Assembly (NCBI RefSeq): GCF_013391085.1
Contig: NZ_CP058334.1
Span: 1,302,001 to 1,366,000 of the forward strand
DNA from: Natronomonas halophila
Lineage (GTDB): Archaea > Halobacteriota > Halobacteria > Halobacteriales > Haloarculaceae
Reading direction: 5' to 3'
DNA length: 64,000 nucleotides
Shown: piece after piece, positions 34,223-41,507 of the stretch
How positions within the stretch are numbered: the stretch's first letter is position 1
How the letters are laid out: every line of letters starts with the position of its first letter
Position numbers and translations under genes: made by a program
Notes under the pieces: generated by a model
Database searches by the model: none
Told to the model about the DNA's origin: nothing
Seen by the model: only the letters and a program-made list of their open reading frames with translations

Positions 34223-36223
34223 ATGACGACAGACTCAATCTCAAATAGCGACGGCTACAGCGAATCGACGGACAACTCCCATCAAGTGACCACCGATGAA
34301 GCCCGCGACCGGCTCGAAGGTGCCATATTCTCAGCGCTCGAATCCGGAGAAAACACCCTCATCAAGGCCCCGACCTCCCTCGGGAAATCGTATCAAATCG
34401 CGACGACTCCATGGCGCGAATACCCGGAGGTCACAGGTGGCGACCTCGTCATTCACATTCACCAAACTCGGGATGCACGGGACGAAGCTGTGGCGGAAAG
34501 CAAGGCCGCTGATGGTGTCTCATGTCGTGTTTACGAAGGCCGAGAGGATACCTGTCCAACTGCTGCCGGCAAGTACGATGATGCCCTCACAGCGCCACAC
34601 GGCTACTCTCCGTCTGAGTGGTTCGAGTGGATGTGTGACGTGCGGAAAAACGGCTTCTACTCTGCTCACCTCGAACTGGAGAAATACTGTGATACGCCAT
34701 GTACGGAGAACGGAGACTGTCCAGCCCTCAAGCAGTGGTGGCAAACGCTTCGAGACGACGACGGTAATCCAACGGTCGATGTGGTTCACACGACCGCGAA
34801 CTTTGCTCACGTAGAAGCCCTCACCGAGGACGCAAACTTGGTGTTCGATGAACGCCCTGATTACGCGCTAAACCTGAAGGATTCGGAACGCCAACAGGTC
34901 CGGGATTCAGTCTCGAACCTCCTTGAGTATCGCTCAAATGGCGAGTATGCTATCGCAGACCTAACGACCGCTAACCGCCACGGAAACACCGAAAGAATCC
35001 GAGAGCTACGGACCTTGCTCGACGAGGATGTAAGCCGGGACTGGTATTTCCGCCGGGAGGAAACGCATCGTCTCGCCTCAGAAATCGGATTGGCGATACT
35101 CAACGCAGAGGAAATCATCGAAAACCGATGGGCGGGTGAAGACGTGAACCTGTCAGGCCGAAGAATGGGCCAGTATCAAGGTGTCAAAGTCGTGCTAAAC
35201 AGCAAGGGAAAGCTTCGACACATCCAGTATAACCCTTCTCTCTCCGACGCACGGTGTATCATCGGACTTGATGCGTTCCCCTCCGAGTATCGCTGGCAAC
35301 TCAACACCATGGACGACCTTACGTGTGAGAACGTCTTGCCACCGGCAGACCGGCGTCGATGGCGTCAGGAAGAACGCGGGCTAACGGTCGTTCAAGTCGG
35401 AGATAAGACCCGTTCGTACACGTCCGGGTGGGACGGAGCAGGGGACGAACGTGCAGAAGGACTTATTCGCGCGCTCAGGCGGAAACATGGTGATGAGTTC
35501 CGGACGTGCATCACTGCGGGGAGCATCGAGGACGATGTACGCCGATTCATGCAGGAGGCAGGTATCAAGTCTCCACCACCGCTTGATGGAAAGAGCGTAG
35601 AGCCAACCATGCACTACGGCGGGCAGAACAGTCGGAACGACTTCGAACGCGAAGTGTTGGGGTTGCTCATTGGGTGCATCGACCCCGGCGACAAGAACAT
35701 TCTCGACTTGCTGGCTCTCGGTGGCCGGTCTGCATGGCCGGAGATGACGACTACGGAAGATGGGGAGAGAACTCGAAAGACAGGCCGTTCATTCGAGGGT
35801 CCAGATACGGGTACTGCGCGGGAGATTCTGGTATCTGTTCGTGAGGCGAATATCGCTCAAGGGGCAGGACGGTATGCTCGCAATCCTGACTCGTCGGATT
35901 CTTCGGCACTGGTGTACGTCTGGTCCGATGTTTGCCCGTCGTCGTTGACGGATGAGATTCTCGGGGTTAGCTATCATTCAATCTCAGGCAAGCGAAAGTC
36001 CGTGATGCAGTTGCTTCAGGAGGGCTATCGAACGCGGCGTGAAATTGAGGAGGCGTCTGGTGCGGATAAGTCCTACATCCATGAGTGCCTGAATTCGTTT
36101 CGTGAGGAAGGGCTTGCTGAGGAGAGTGAGGGGACCGAGAAATATGGTGCAAGTGGGTGGAGTTGGGTAGGGCCAAGATGTGGGAGTGAACCATCAGATA
36201 CGCTCGTTGAACTGGATTCCTGA
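34223..36223 (+). CDS. XPD-like SF2 helicase with cysteine cluster and C-terminal winged helix
   Basis: 666 residues from the ATG at 34223 (MTTDSISNSDG); an ATG twelve codons upstream is an alternative. Motif I is KAPTSLGKSY, the Walker B-like motif is LVFDERPDY and motif VI is AQGAGRYARN, the order of superfamily 2 helicases. Between motifs I and II lie cysteines in CRVYEGREDTCP, WMCDVRKNG and KYCDTPCTENGDC, a pattern like the [4Fe-4S] domain of XPD/DinG helicases. The last ~80 residues (MQLLQEGYRTRREIEEASGADKSYIHECLNSF) form a winged helix. Probably the replication or maintenance helicase of the element. Function inferred; no primase motif seen. Confidence 0.72.
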   Translation: MTTDSISNSDGYSESTDNSHQVTTDEARDRLEGAIFSALESGENTLIKAPTSLGKSYQIATTPWREYPEVTGGDLVIHIHQTRDARDEAVAESKAADGVSCRVYEGREDTCPTAAGKYDDALTAPHGYSPSEWFEWMCDVRKNGFYSAHLELEKYCDTPCTENGDCPALKQWWQTLRDDDGNPTVDVVHTTANFAHVEALTEDANLVFDERPDYALNLKDSERQQVRDSVSNLLEYRSNGEYAIADLTTANRHGNTERIRELRTLLDEDVSRDWYFRREETHRLASEIGLAILNAEEIIENRWAGEDVNLSGRRMGQYQGVKVVLNSKGKLRHIQYNPSLSDARCIIGLDAFPSEYRWQLNTMDDLTCENVLPPADRRRWRQEERGLTVVQVGDKTRSYTSGWDGAGDERAEGLIRALRRKHGDEFRTCITAGSIEDDVRRFMQEAGIKSPPPLDGKSVEPTMHYGGQNSRNDFEREVLGLLIGCIDPGDKNILDLLALGGRSAWPEMTTTEDGERTRKTGRSFEGPDTGTAREILVSVREANIAQGAGRYARNPDSSDSSALVYVWSDVCPSSLTDEILGVSYHSISGKRKSVMQLLQEGYRTRREIEEASGADKSYIHECLNSFREEGLAEESEGTEKYGASGWSWVGPRCGSEPSDTLVELDS

Positions 36224-36668
36224 AATCGTTGGGTGTTACACTTAGGGTACTTATGTGGAAGACCCAACGGTCTTACCGACTGCTCCAATTCATCGAGGGA
36301 GTGTTGAACTGAACAGGCGAGGGCGTAGCGGCACGCCGTTCAGATGTAACTAATACAGTCTCGCGGCGTTCGGGGAGGTCGTGGGCTATCTCACTAATAC
36401 CCCGATGTGTAACTCCCTATGACCTACTCGGAGCGTTCAAATGCATCGAGGAGGATACGGCACGAAGTTCCTATCGAGCATTTCACTCGACGTTTAGCCC
36501 CCAACCCATTCGCTGCCTCACCCTCCTCGATGCAGTCGGACGCTCGGAGTCGTTCGGAGAGCCTCGCCACGTCGGTCTTCATTCGACGGCTTCCGTTGGG
36601 CGTACTTCTTAGGGGAAGTATCACACATGGTTATGTTTTTATGTTAAGGACATGGCTATGAATAGAGA
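36224..36668. other. Non-coding region upstream of the restriction endonuclease gene
   Basis: About 445 bp. Two words, TGCATCGAGGAGG (from 36443) and its inverted copy CCTCCTCGATGCA (from 36526), bracket about 70 bp. A minus-strand frame at 36424-36582 could encode 52 residues but lacks support. The right end carries the TATA-like TTTTTATGTT at 36636-36645, 24-33 bp before the endonuclease ATG. Confidence 0.5.
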
Positions 36669-38210
36669 ATGGCGAGGGAAGACACGGACCTTGCAACAGG
36701 GGATTTGTTTGGGCCTGCGCAACTTGATGTATCTGACAACGATAGGTCCGAGCTACCAGTCGTCCTCGAACTCGTGAAGGAGTACGAAGGTCGCCCGTCT
36801 GATTTCGATGATATGGTAGCAAAGCGATTTCTATCAGATAGTAAGAATCCTGAAGACCGCAAAGGGAACTTGCGGTATGGGTTAGGGTCGAATTCAGGAT
36901 ATGGACTCGTGGATGAGAACTTCTACTTGACCGATACTGGTGAAGAACTGTACGAGCTTCGGGACGATGAGGAGGAGTTGTACGAGCGGTTTGCGAAGTA
37001 CATCTTGTTAGAGTGTGATGGCCTGAAACTCATCGAGATAGTGGATGATATGCAGGCAGCCGGAGAAACCCCGACTTTGACATCGATTGCTGACGCCTTC
37101 GAGGAGCAGTACGATATACATCTCCACGGGACAACTTCTGAAGTCAGTCAGATGCGTGCTTGGCTGAATAAGGCGGGCGTAATCGGAACTGGGAGAGACT
37201 ATGACATCGACTGGAGTGTCGTTGAAGACTTGATAGGGATTGATTCTGAGGGGCTGCTCGAATTATCCGAAGTTACCACAGAGCAGCGCGCGTTCCTCAA
37301 AGCACTCGCACGAATCGACCCAGATGAAAGGATTCCCCAAAATATCGTTCGCGAGATTGCGGAGAATGCCTACGGAGTCAGCTTAAACCCGAAAAGCATC
37401 GTCAAGAATGTTCTGACGCCTCTACAGGAAGATGGCTATATCGAGTACGTGAATCCATCAGATGTATCGGGGAAAGCAAATCTGGTGATAGTCACAGACA
37501 AATTCGAGAAGGAAGTTCGCGCACCGATACTGGATAATATAAGTGAACGAACGGGAATTCCTCGACACATCCTCCGTACCTCCTTCGAAGACATCAGGGA
37601 GCAGATGGATGCTGACTCAAAGCATGAGCGGGGGCTGGCTCTCGAAGTATTAGCAGTAAAGCTCGGAAATCTGCTCGGCCTCGATTTCGAAGGGTGGCAT
37701 ATTCGAGGTCGTAATACCGGAGGCGCGGAGGTAGACGTTATTATGGACTCAACAGATGTGTCATTTACGCGCTGGCAAATCCAATGTAAGAACACGAAGA
37801 AGTCTCTCAGGACGAAACATGTGAAAGAGGAGGTTGGAGTTGCCCGGATGCTCCAAACAAATATCATCCTGATGGTCGCAAGGTCTGGAGTATCTTCGGA
37901 CGCTCGACAGTTTGCCAGTCGAATAATGTTCAGAGATAACCTCACGATTCTATTTCTTGAAGGGGATGAATTGATGCGGTTCGACGAGAATCCAGCAGAG
38001 TTGCTGAATTCACTACGGCAAGAAACGAGACGTGTTGGGCGTCTAAAACAACTAACTGAGGATGATATGGTTGAGGTCGCGGAAGACGATGAGCGTGTTA
38101 ACCGAGAAGAGGAGACACTAAAAGAATATCAGGCGGTCATAGAGGAATACCGCGGTTCAGGTGAAGACGAAGAAAAACAGGAGCAGTTGACAGACTTCAG
38201 CGAAGATTAA
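36669..38210 (+). CDS. Restriction endonuclease with N-terminal winged-helix domains (Mrr-like nuclease fold)
   Basis: 513 residues. Residues ~28-95 (VVLELVKEYEGRPSDFDDMV...FYLTDTGEELYEL) and ~190-290 look like winged-helix modules. The nuclease domain spans ~315-430: Glu in GLALEVLAVKLGNLLG, Asp in GGAEVDVIMDS (about 355) and QCKN (about 372), the E...D...QxK arrangement of Mrr_cat PD-(D/E)xK enzymes. The C-terminus is a charged, helical tail rich in Glu. It converges on a methyltransferase gene with overlapping stop codons, making a restriction-modification pair. Recognition site unknown. A leaderless start at 36669 fits the TATA box. Confidence 0.75.
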   Translation: MAREDTDLATGDLFGPAQLDVSDNDRSELPVVLELVKEYEGRPSDFDDMVAKRFLSDSKNPEDRKGNLRYGLGSNSGYGLVDENFYLTDTGEELYELRDDEEELYERFAKYILLECDGLKLIEIVDDMQAAGETPTLTSIADAFEEQYDIHLHGTTSEVSQMRAWLNKAGVIGTGRDYDIDWSVVEDLIGIDSEGLLELSEVTTEQRAFLKALARIDPDERIPQNIVREIAENAYGVSLNPKSIVKNVLTPLQEDGYIEYVNPSDVSGKANLVIVTDKFEKEVRAPILDNISERTGIPRHILRTSFEDIREQMDADSKHERGLALEVLAVKLGNLLGLDFEGWHIRGRNTGGAEVDVIMDSTDVSFTRWQIQCKNTKKSLRTKHVKEEVGVARMLQTNIILMVARSGVSSDARQFASRIMFRDNLTILFLEGDELMRFDENPAELLNSLRQETRRVGRLKQLTEDDMVEVAEDDERVNREEETLKEYQAVIEEYRGSGEDEEKQEQLTDFSED

Positions 38211-39262
38211 TCGTCATTTGGCTCAACGGTAGCGAAATCACCGAAATCAGATTGGTCGTTATTGACCATCTGCTCGATAGTTCCCATCTCCATGAACCTG
38301 AACTGGGACGTTTGAACGTAGTTTTCCTGCCTTTCGAACGCTAACCAGTTGCGACCGAGGTCGGAAGCAACCTTCCCTGTCAGATTCGAACCGGCGAAGA
38401 TGTCCAAAACGATGGGGCGTTCTCCGTCTTCATACGGTGGGTTCTCCGTAAGGAACTTCACAAAGAACTCAGGAAGCTTTCGCGGGAAACGGGCAGGATG
38501 GGGTTCGACATCAAGCGCACGGCAAGCTTTCAGATAGTGAGTATTCGATGCTGTATTAGCGGCTTCAATAAGGTTGTCTGGGATTGACCCTTCTCCATTC
38601 TCAGGCTCGTCGAATTTATCGCTGATATCGTGGCCAGAGGGTCGCTTCTTGTCCTCGTACCCTTCTTCCATCAGCTTCTTTTGTGAATCGGAATACTCCT
38701 GCAAAACTCTGGTATTGTCGGCTTCTGGTCGTTCTTCCTCACCCTTCGAAAGCCACCAGACGTGGTTAACAGCATCTGTGATGCGGATGCGCTCGATAGT
38801 CACCCATTGAGCGGGTGTCGGAAGCTTGGCAGGATTGTACCAATAGCAGTCCTGCGCCAATTCAAAGGGCCCGTCACTACCGGCAAGCGCCGTCAGGAGT
38901 TCGAAGTGGTACGTTGAACGATAGGGTTCTCCTTTCTGCCACCCTCCGCCGATGTCTACAACGAAAGACCCGTCAGGTTTCAAGACCCGATGAACCTTCT
39001 CGGCGAATTCCATGAACCACTCCTCGTAATCCCCGGCGTCCTTGTTGCCATAGTCCTTCTTTCTATTCAGAGCAAAAGGAGGGGACGTGACTACGAGGTC
39101 AATAGACTCATCGGGGAGTTCATCGAGAAGCTCGCGGCTATCACCGTGATAGCTTGCGCCTCCTTCAGCGGTATAATACGCCTCGGAGTCCATCAAACTC
39201 GTTACTTCGGGTACTTCTTCCATCAACGATGTCCTCTCGGGTTCAGTAGTAGAATGCGCCAT
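38207..39262 (-). CDS. DNA methyltransferase, beta class, probably N4-cytosine
   Basis: 351 residues. The catalytic motif TSPPFALNRKKDYGN lies at about residue 59 and the AdoMet motif DIFAGSNLTGKVA at about residue 294; motif IV before motif I defines the beta class, and SPPF (not DPPY) is typical of m4C enzymes. The region between (ERIRITDAVNHVWWLSKG, SGHDISDKF, ARFPRKLPEFFVKFLT) resembles PvuII-type m4C methylases. It should protect the host from the convergent endonuclease. The stop overlaps the endonuclease stop by two bases. The ATG at 39262 is preceded by an AT-rich control region with repeats. Confidence 0.87.
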   Translation of the reverse strand: MAHSTTEPERTSLMEEVPEVTSLMDSEAYYTAEGGASYHGDSRELLDELPDESIDLVVTSPPFALNRKKDYGNKDAGDYEEWFMEFAEKVHRVLKPDGSFVVDIGGGWQKGEPYRSTYHFELLTALAGSDGPFELAQDCYWYNPAKLPTPAQWVTIERIRITDAVNHVWWLSKGEEERPEADNTRVLQEYSDSQKKLMEEGYEDKKRPSGHDISDKFDEPENGEGSIPDNLIEAANTASNTHYLKACRALDVEPHPARFPRKLPEFFVKFLTENPPYEDGERPIVLDIFAGSNLTGKVASDLGRNWLAFERQENYVQTSQFRFMEMGTIEQMVNNDQSDFGDFATVEPNDD

Positions 39263-39575
39263 ATCTAACTTAAGGTTTCGACATCGGGTTCATCGTGCTT
39301 ACATCCCGCAATTTCCGGATAAATCACCCGAGTCAATCTATCCATTCAATTGAGCTGTTTTTGGATAAGTGTTTCTTTCTTGAGCTGACACACCGGCCTG
39401 TTGACACTTTCCTGAGCTGTTTTACGCGCTAACCGTTCGGTAGAAATCTGACTCTCAGGAAGATATTTCGCAGAGGGAGCCACCATATATACGCGCTTGC
39501 GGGCGCACTTAATGTTCTAACTGGGTGTTCCCCTTCATCGAGGCGGTTGTCTCCTTCCTCTCCCTCGATGCGGTG
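39263..39575. other. Control region upstream of the methyltransferase, with TGAGCTG repeats
   Basis: Three direct copies of TGAGCTG start at 39351, 39381 and 39413 (30 and 32 bp apart, near whole helical turns). CATCGAGG at 39536-39543 and CCTCGATG at 39561-39568 form an inverted pair. ATATATAC near 39486 may be a TATA element. No ORF of merit. Confidence 0.5.
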
Positions 39576-39782
39576 TTACTCCGGTTGCTCACACACAGCA
39601 TCACGTAGCTCGTCGTAGAGGTCGGGATGATATTCGCGGAGTAGTTCCACGTCGGTCGTGAGTTCCTCGTTGATTTTGCGCCGAACACGAGAGACAGCCT
39701 GATAGCGGAGGTCGTCATCAGCATCTTCCCCCTCCTCGATGAGTTCCCGTTCCCGGTCGGTCAGTAGGGCGCGTCGGGCCAT
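39576..39782 (-). CDS. Small helical protein typical of haloarchaeal mobile elements
   Basis: 68 residues from the ATG at 39782 (MARRALLTDRERELIEEG) ending in DELRDAVCEQPE. Composition is helical and charged with RYQAVSRVRRKINEELTTDVELL in the middle; it could be a small DNA-binding protein. Similar short proteins starting with LTxxERE are frequent in haloarchaeal plasmids and proviruses (from memory). A TATA-like TGTTAAG and an operator-like array of TGGGA/TCCCA words lie upstream, suggesting regulated expression. Function not known. Confidence 0.62.
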   Translation of the reverse strand: MARRALLTDRERELIEEGEDADDDLRYQAVSRVRRKINEELTTDVELLREYHPDLYDELRDAVCEQPE

Positions 39783-39822
39783 GTCCGTATCCACGCGGGG
39801 ATGACACTTAACAGCCCGCATT

Positions 39823-39845
39823 TGGGAATACTCCCATATATGGGA
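39823..39845. promoter_or_regulatory. Operator-like array: TGGGA / TCCCA / TGGGA
   Basis: TGGGA at 39823, TCCCA at 39832 and TGGGA at 39841 are spaced exactly 9 bp apart. The last two form the perfect palindrome TCCCATATATGGGA (39832-39845). It lies between the divergent 68-residue and SWIM-protein genes, 41-63 bp upstream of the former. Confidence 0.5.
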
Positions 39846-39954
39846 AGTACTAAGTAGGTGGCCGACATACTACTGAGTACGAAGCGCGGTGTCGCCATCG
39901 CAGAAATGGCCGTGTGCTGGAACACACGACCGGGCTTCGTGGGACGCACGAAGC

Positions 39955-40443
39955 ATGACAGAACACGTATCTACGGCTGATAAGCGCATCGTTGCGGAAC
40001 TAAACTTCGGCTCGAAGACTGCCAAGCGCGTCGGATGGGAAGCATGGGAATTCGCCGTTGAGGGGCCTCATCTCGTTCGCGTGACGAATGCCTCCTACGG
40101 CTGCGAGAAAGCCGACCACAGCTACGTCGTCGGCGTAGAAGACCGTGAGGGCCTTCTTGTCCCGGCTGAGTGTGAGTGTCCGGCCGACAAATATAATGAA
40201 GCGTACGCGTGCAAGCACCGGGTGGCTTGTGCGACGACCGCCGGGCCGGTGGTCCTCCAAGCTGCCGTGGACTTCCCCATCGAGGAGGGGGAGCAGTCCG
40301 AGGCTACGACCGTCGCCGACCGGCTTCGGGCTGACGGGGGAAAAGTTACGGAGGGCTGCCCGGAAGGGAACGAAACCTGTGATGGCCCCGATGGAGAATC
40401 CTTCCCCTGCTATGACTGCTACGACGTGGAGGAGGGCCAATAA
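39955..40443 (+). CDS. SWIM zinc-finger protein
   Basis: 162 residues. ECECPADKYNEAYACKHRVA carries the C-x-C-xn-C-x-H signature of SWIM fingers at about residues 84-99. A further Cys-rich tail (GCPEGNETCDGPDG...CYDCYDVEEG) could bind a second metal. Short SWIM proteins are common in haloarchaeal proviruses and plasmids, where a DNA-binding or protein-interaction role is assumed. ATG at 39955 gives MTEHVSTADKRIVAEL; a GTG or ATG further upstream exists but is less likely. Its TAA overlaps the ATG of the following 41-residue ORF. Confidence 0.77.
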   Translation: MTEHVSTADKRIVAELNFGSKTAKRVGWEAWEFAVEGPHLVRVTNASYGCEKADHSYVVGVEDREGLLVPAECECPADKYNEAYACKHRVACATTAGPVVLQAAVDFPIEEGEQSEATTVADRLRADGGKVTEGCPEGNETCDGPDGESFPCYDCYDVEEGQ

Positions 40444-40568
40444 TGGCGCTCCAATCCGACCCCGCACACCTCGGGGATATTGGCGACGAGGAACCTGAGG
40501 AGGAGCCTGACCCCGACCGTATCTACGAGCGTCAGATGGACCAACGACGGGAACGCCGGGAATCGTAG
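40443..40568 (+). CDS. 41-residue acidic ORF coupled to the SWIM gene
   Basis: Starts with ATG overlapping the SWIM gene stop (TAATG) and encodes MALQSDPAHLGD... to QRRERRES, very rich in Glu, Asp and Arg (EEPEEEPDPDR). Translation coupling and haloarchaeal composition support it. No family recognised. It is the last gene before attR. Confidence 0.5.
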   Translation: MALQSDPAHLGDIGDEEPEEEPDPDRIYERQMDQRRERRES

Positions 40569-40709
40569 CCTGTCGCCACAGCCAGCGGTATGGGTTTTAA
40601 ATACCTTCGACCCTTCCTATTGGTTGTCACAGTCCGGAAATCCTCGTCAAAACCGTGACACGGCCCGGGTACTAAAGGGACTACCTGTGCGCCGAACGAA
40701 GTGAGGCGA

Positions 40710-40754
40710 GGCTTGCGGAGCCAGGGACCGGAGTTCAAATCTCCGTCCGGACGT
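40710..40754 (+). repeat. attR: 45-bp tRNA 3'-half direct repeat
   Basis: Exact copy of 32463-32507. Only the 3' part of the tRNA is present (no 5' acceptor or D arm), so it is the scar side of the insertion and not a second tRNA gene. The DNA to its right is the original 3' flank of the tRNA. Confidence 0.9.
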
Positions 40755-41036
40755 TCACTTCTTCGAGGCGCTCCGCGTTGCGGAGCGCCTGCTTCATCGT
40801 TCACGTCCGGACGTGCCCTACGCTCGCTTCGCTCGCGTAGGACTCCGTCCGGACGTTTCTATCGACGCTGATCGCGGTGTAGCGCCGACAAACTCCGTGC
40901 AGATGTTCCGTCGGCTATTGACGCCCGGACGGGTGAGACGCCCGCTTAAAAGACGAGCCTAAATGTCCAATCAGGAATACCTAAAATATTGGCAAGGCCC
41001 CTTATTGCATTCTCGGACCGCCTGTAAGTGAAGGCG
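40755..41036. repeat. Array of partial tRNA-end copies and hairpins beyond attR
   Basis: CTCCGTCCGGACGTT, the tRNA 3' end, occurs at 40741-40755 and again exactly at 40843-40857; a degenerate copy (12 of 15) is at 40893-40907, and ACGTCCGGACGT is at 40803-40814. Between them are hairpins: a perfect 11-bp stem AGGCGCTCCGC/GCGGAGCGCCT (40766-40790, 3-nt loop) and CTACGC/GCGTAG (40818-40840). No ORF is credible here. Confidence 0.6.
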
Positions 41037-41198
41037 ATGACGCAATCCCCACCCGACCGGATGACCATCGACTGCACCGAGTGCCCTTTCTCGAAAACGG
41101 AGAGTACGGACGGAGACCGACTCCCAGCGGACGTTCTCCAGGAGCATGGGCGACAGACGGGCCACATACTGTCGCTCTCCCCCGCTCACGAGGACTAA
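41037..41198 (+). CDS. 53-residue protein with one CxxC knuckle
   Basis: Encodes MTQSPPDRMTIDCTECPFSK... to SPAHED. DCTECPF is a zinc-knuckle-like motif; HGRQTGH later in the chain could supply two further ligands, giving a C2H2-like set. Codon use is haloarchaeal. Similar short proteins with a single CxxC and a later HxxxxGH are widespread in Halobacteria (from memory). Located just outside the integrated element. Function unknown. Confidence 0.6.
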   Translation: MTQSPPDRMTIDCTECPFSKTESTDGDRLPADVLQEHGRQTGHILSLSPAHED

Positions 41199-41297
41199 CC
41201 GAGACAAGGTTGTGGGCAGCAATCGCTCGGTGAGCGAACGCTTCGCGTGTCCGGTTCAGCAGCCACTCGCCACCATCGAAATCCGACGTAGACGGCA

Positions 41298-41471
41298 ATG
41301 AAGGGAAAACTCTGGATGCTTTCCGGTATGTACGCGGTCGCTGTCGCCGGGTTTCTCTATTCGATAGCGAACAACTCGCTCGAACGGGTCCTCATAGTGA
41401 GTTCCGTGATATACGCGTCGACCATCCCGATTCTGTATCTCGTTTACAAACAGGACCGGCGCGATAACTGA
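41298..41471 (+). CDS. 57-residue two-span membrane protein
   Basis: Encodes MKGKLWMLSGMYAVAV... to VYKQDRRDN with two hydrophobic segments (about 7-24 and 31-50) separated by SIANNSLER. Positive residues at both ends suggest both termini inside. Clean frame with haloarchaeal codons. No family recognised. Confidence 0.5.
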   Translation: MKGKLWMLSGMYAVAVAGFLYSIANNSLERVLIVSSVIYASTIPILYLVYKQDRRDN

Positions 41472-41507
41472 TGGTCGGAACCGGGATTTTCGGGGGCTAC
41501 CCGGCTC

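Larger units (their letters stand above)
32463..40754. mobile_element. Integrated element in tRNA-Arg(GCG), about 8.25 kb
   Basis: Bounded by exact 45-bp direct repeats of the tRNA 3' half (32463-32507 and 40710-40754), with a tyrosine recombinase gene next to the intact tRNA. Gene order: integrase, SF2 helicase, restriction endonuclease, DNA methyltransferase (convergent), small DNA-binding-like protein, SWIM zinc-finger protein, 41-residue ORF. GC content is visibly lower than in the flanks, especially at 33.8-39.5 kb, and less acidic proteins and AT-rich codons support foreign origin. No capsid or conjugation gene is visible, so it looks like an integrative plasmid or satellite-type element rather than a full virus. 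Confidence 0.88.

Noticed and set aside
36424-36582. Minus-strand 52-residue ORF in the element (MKTDVARLSERLRASDC...)
   Set aside because: No TATA box at leaderless distance, unusual composition and no family resemblance; it overlaps an inverted repeat that may explain the open frame.
40710-40754. A second tRNA-Arg gene at the right end of the element
   Set aside because: The 5' acceptor strand, D arm and 5' anticodon stem are missing; only the att copy of the 3' half is there.
40532-40804. 90-codon minus-strand ORF over attR
   Set aside because: It contains the typical false translation of an antisense tRNA region (RPDGDLNSGPW) and no promoter; it is a shadow of the tRNA repeat.
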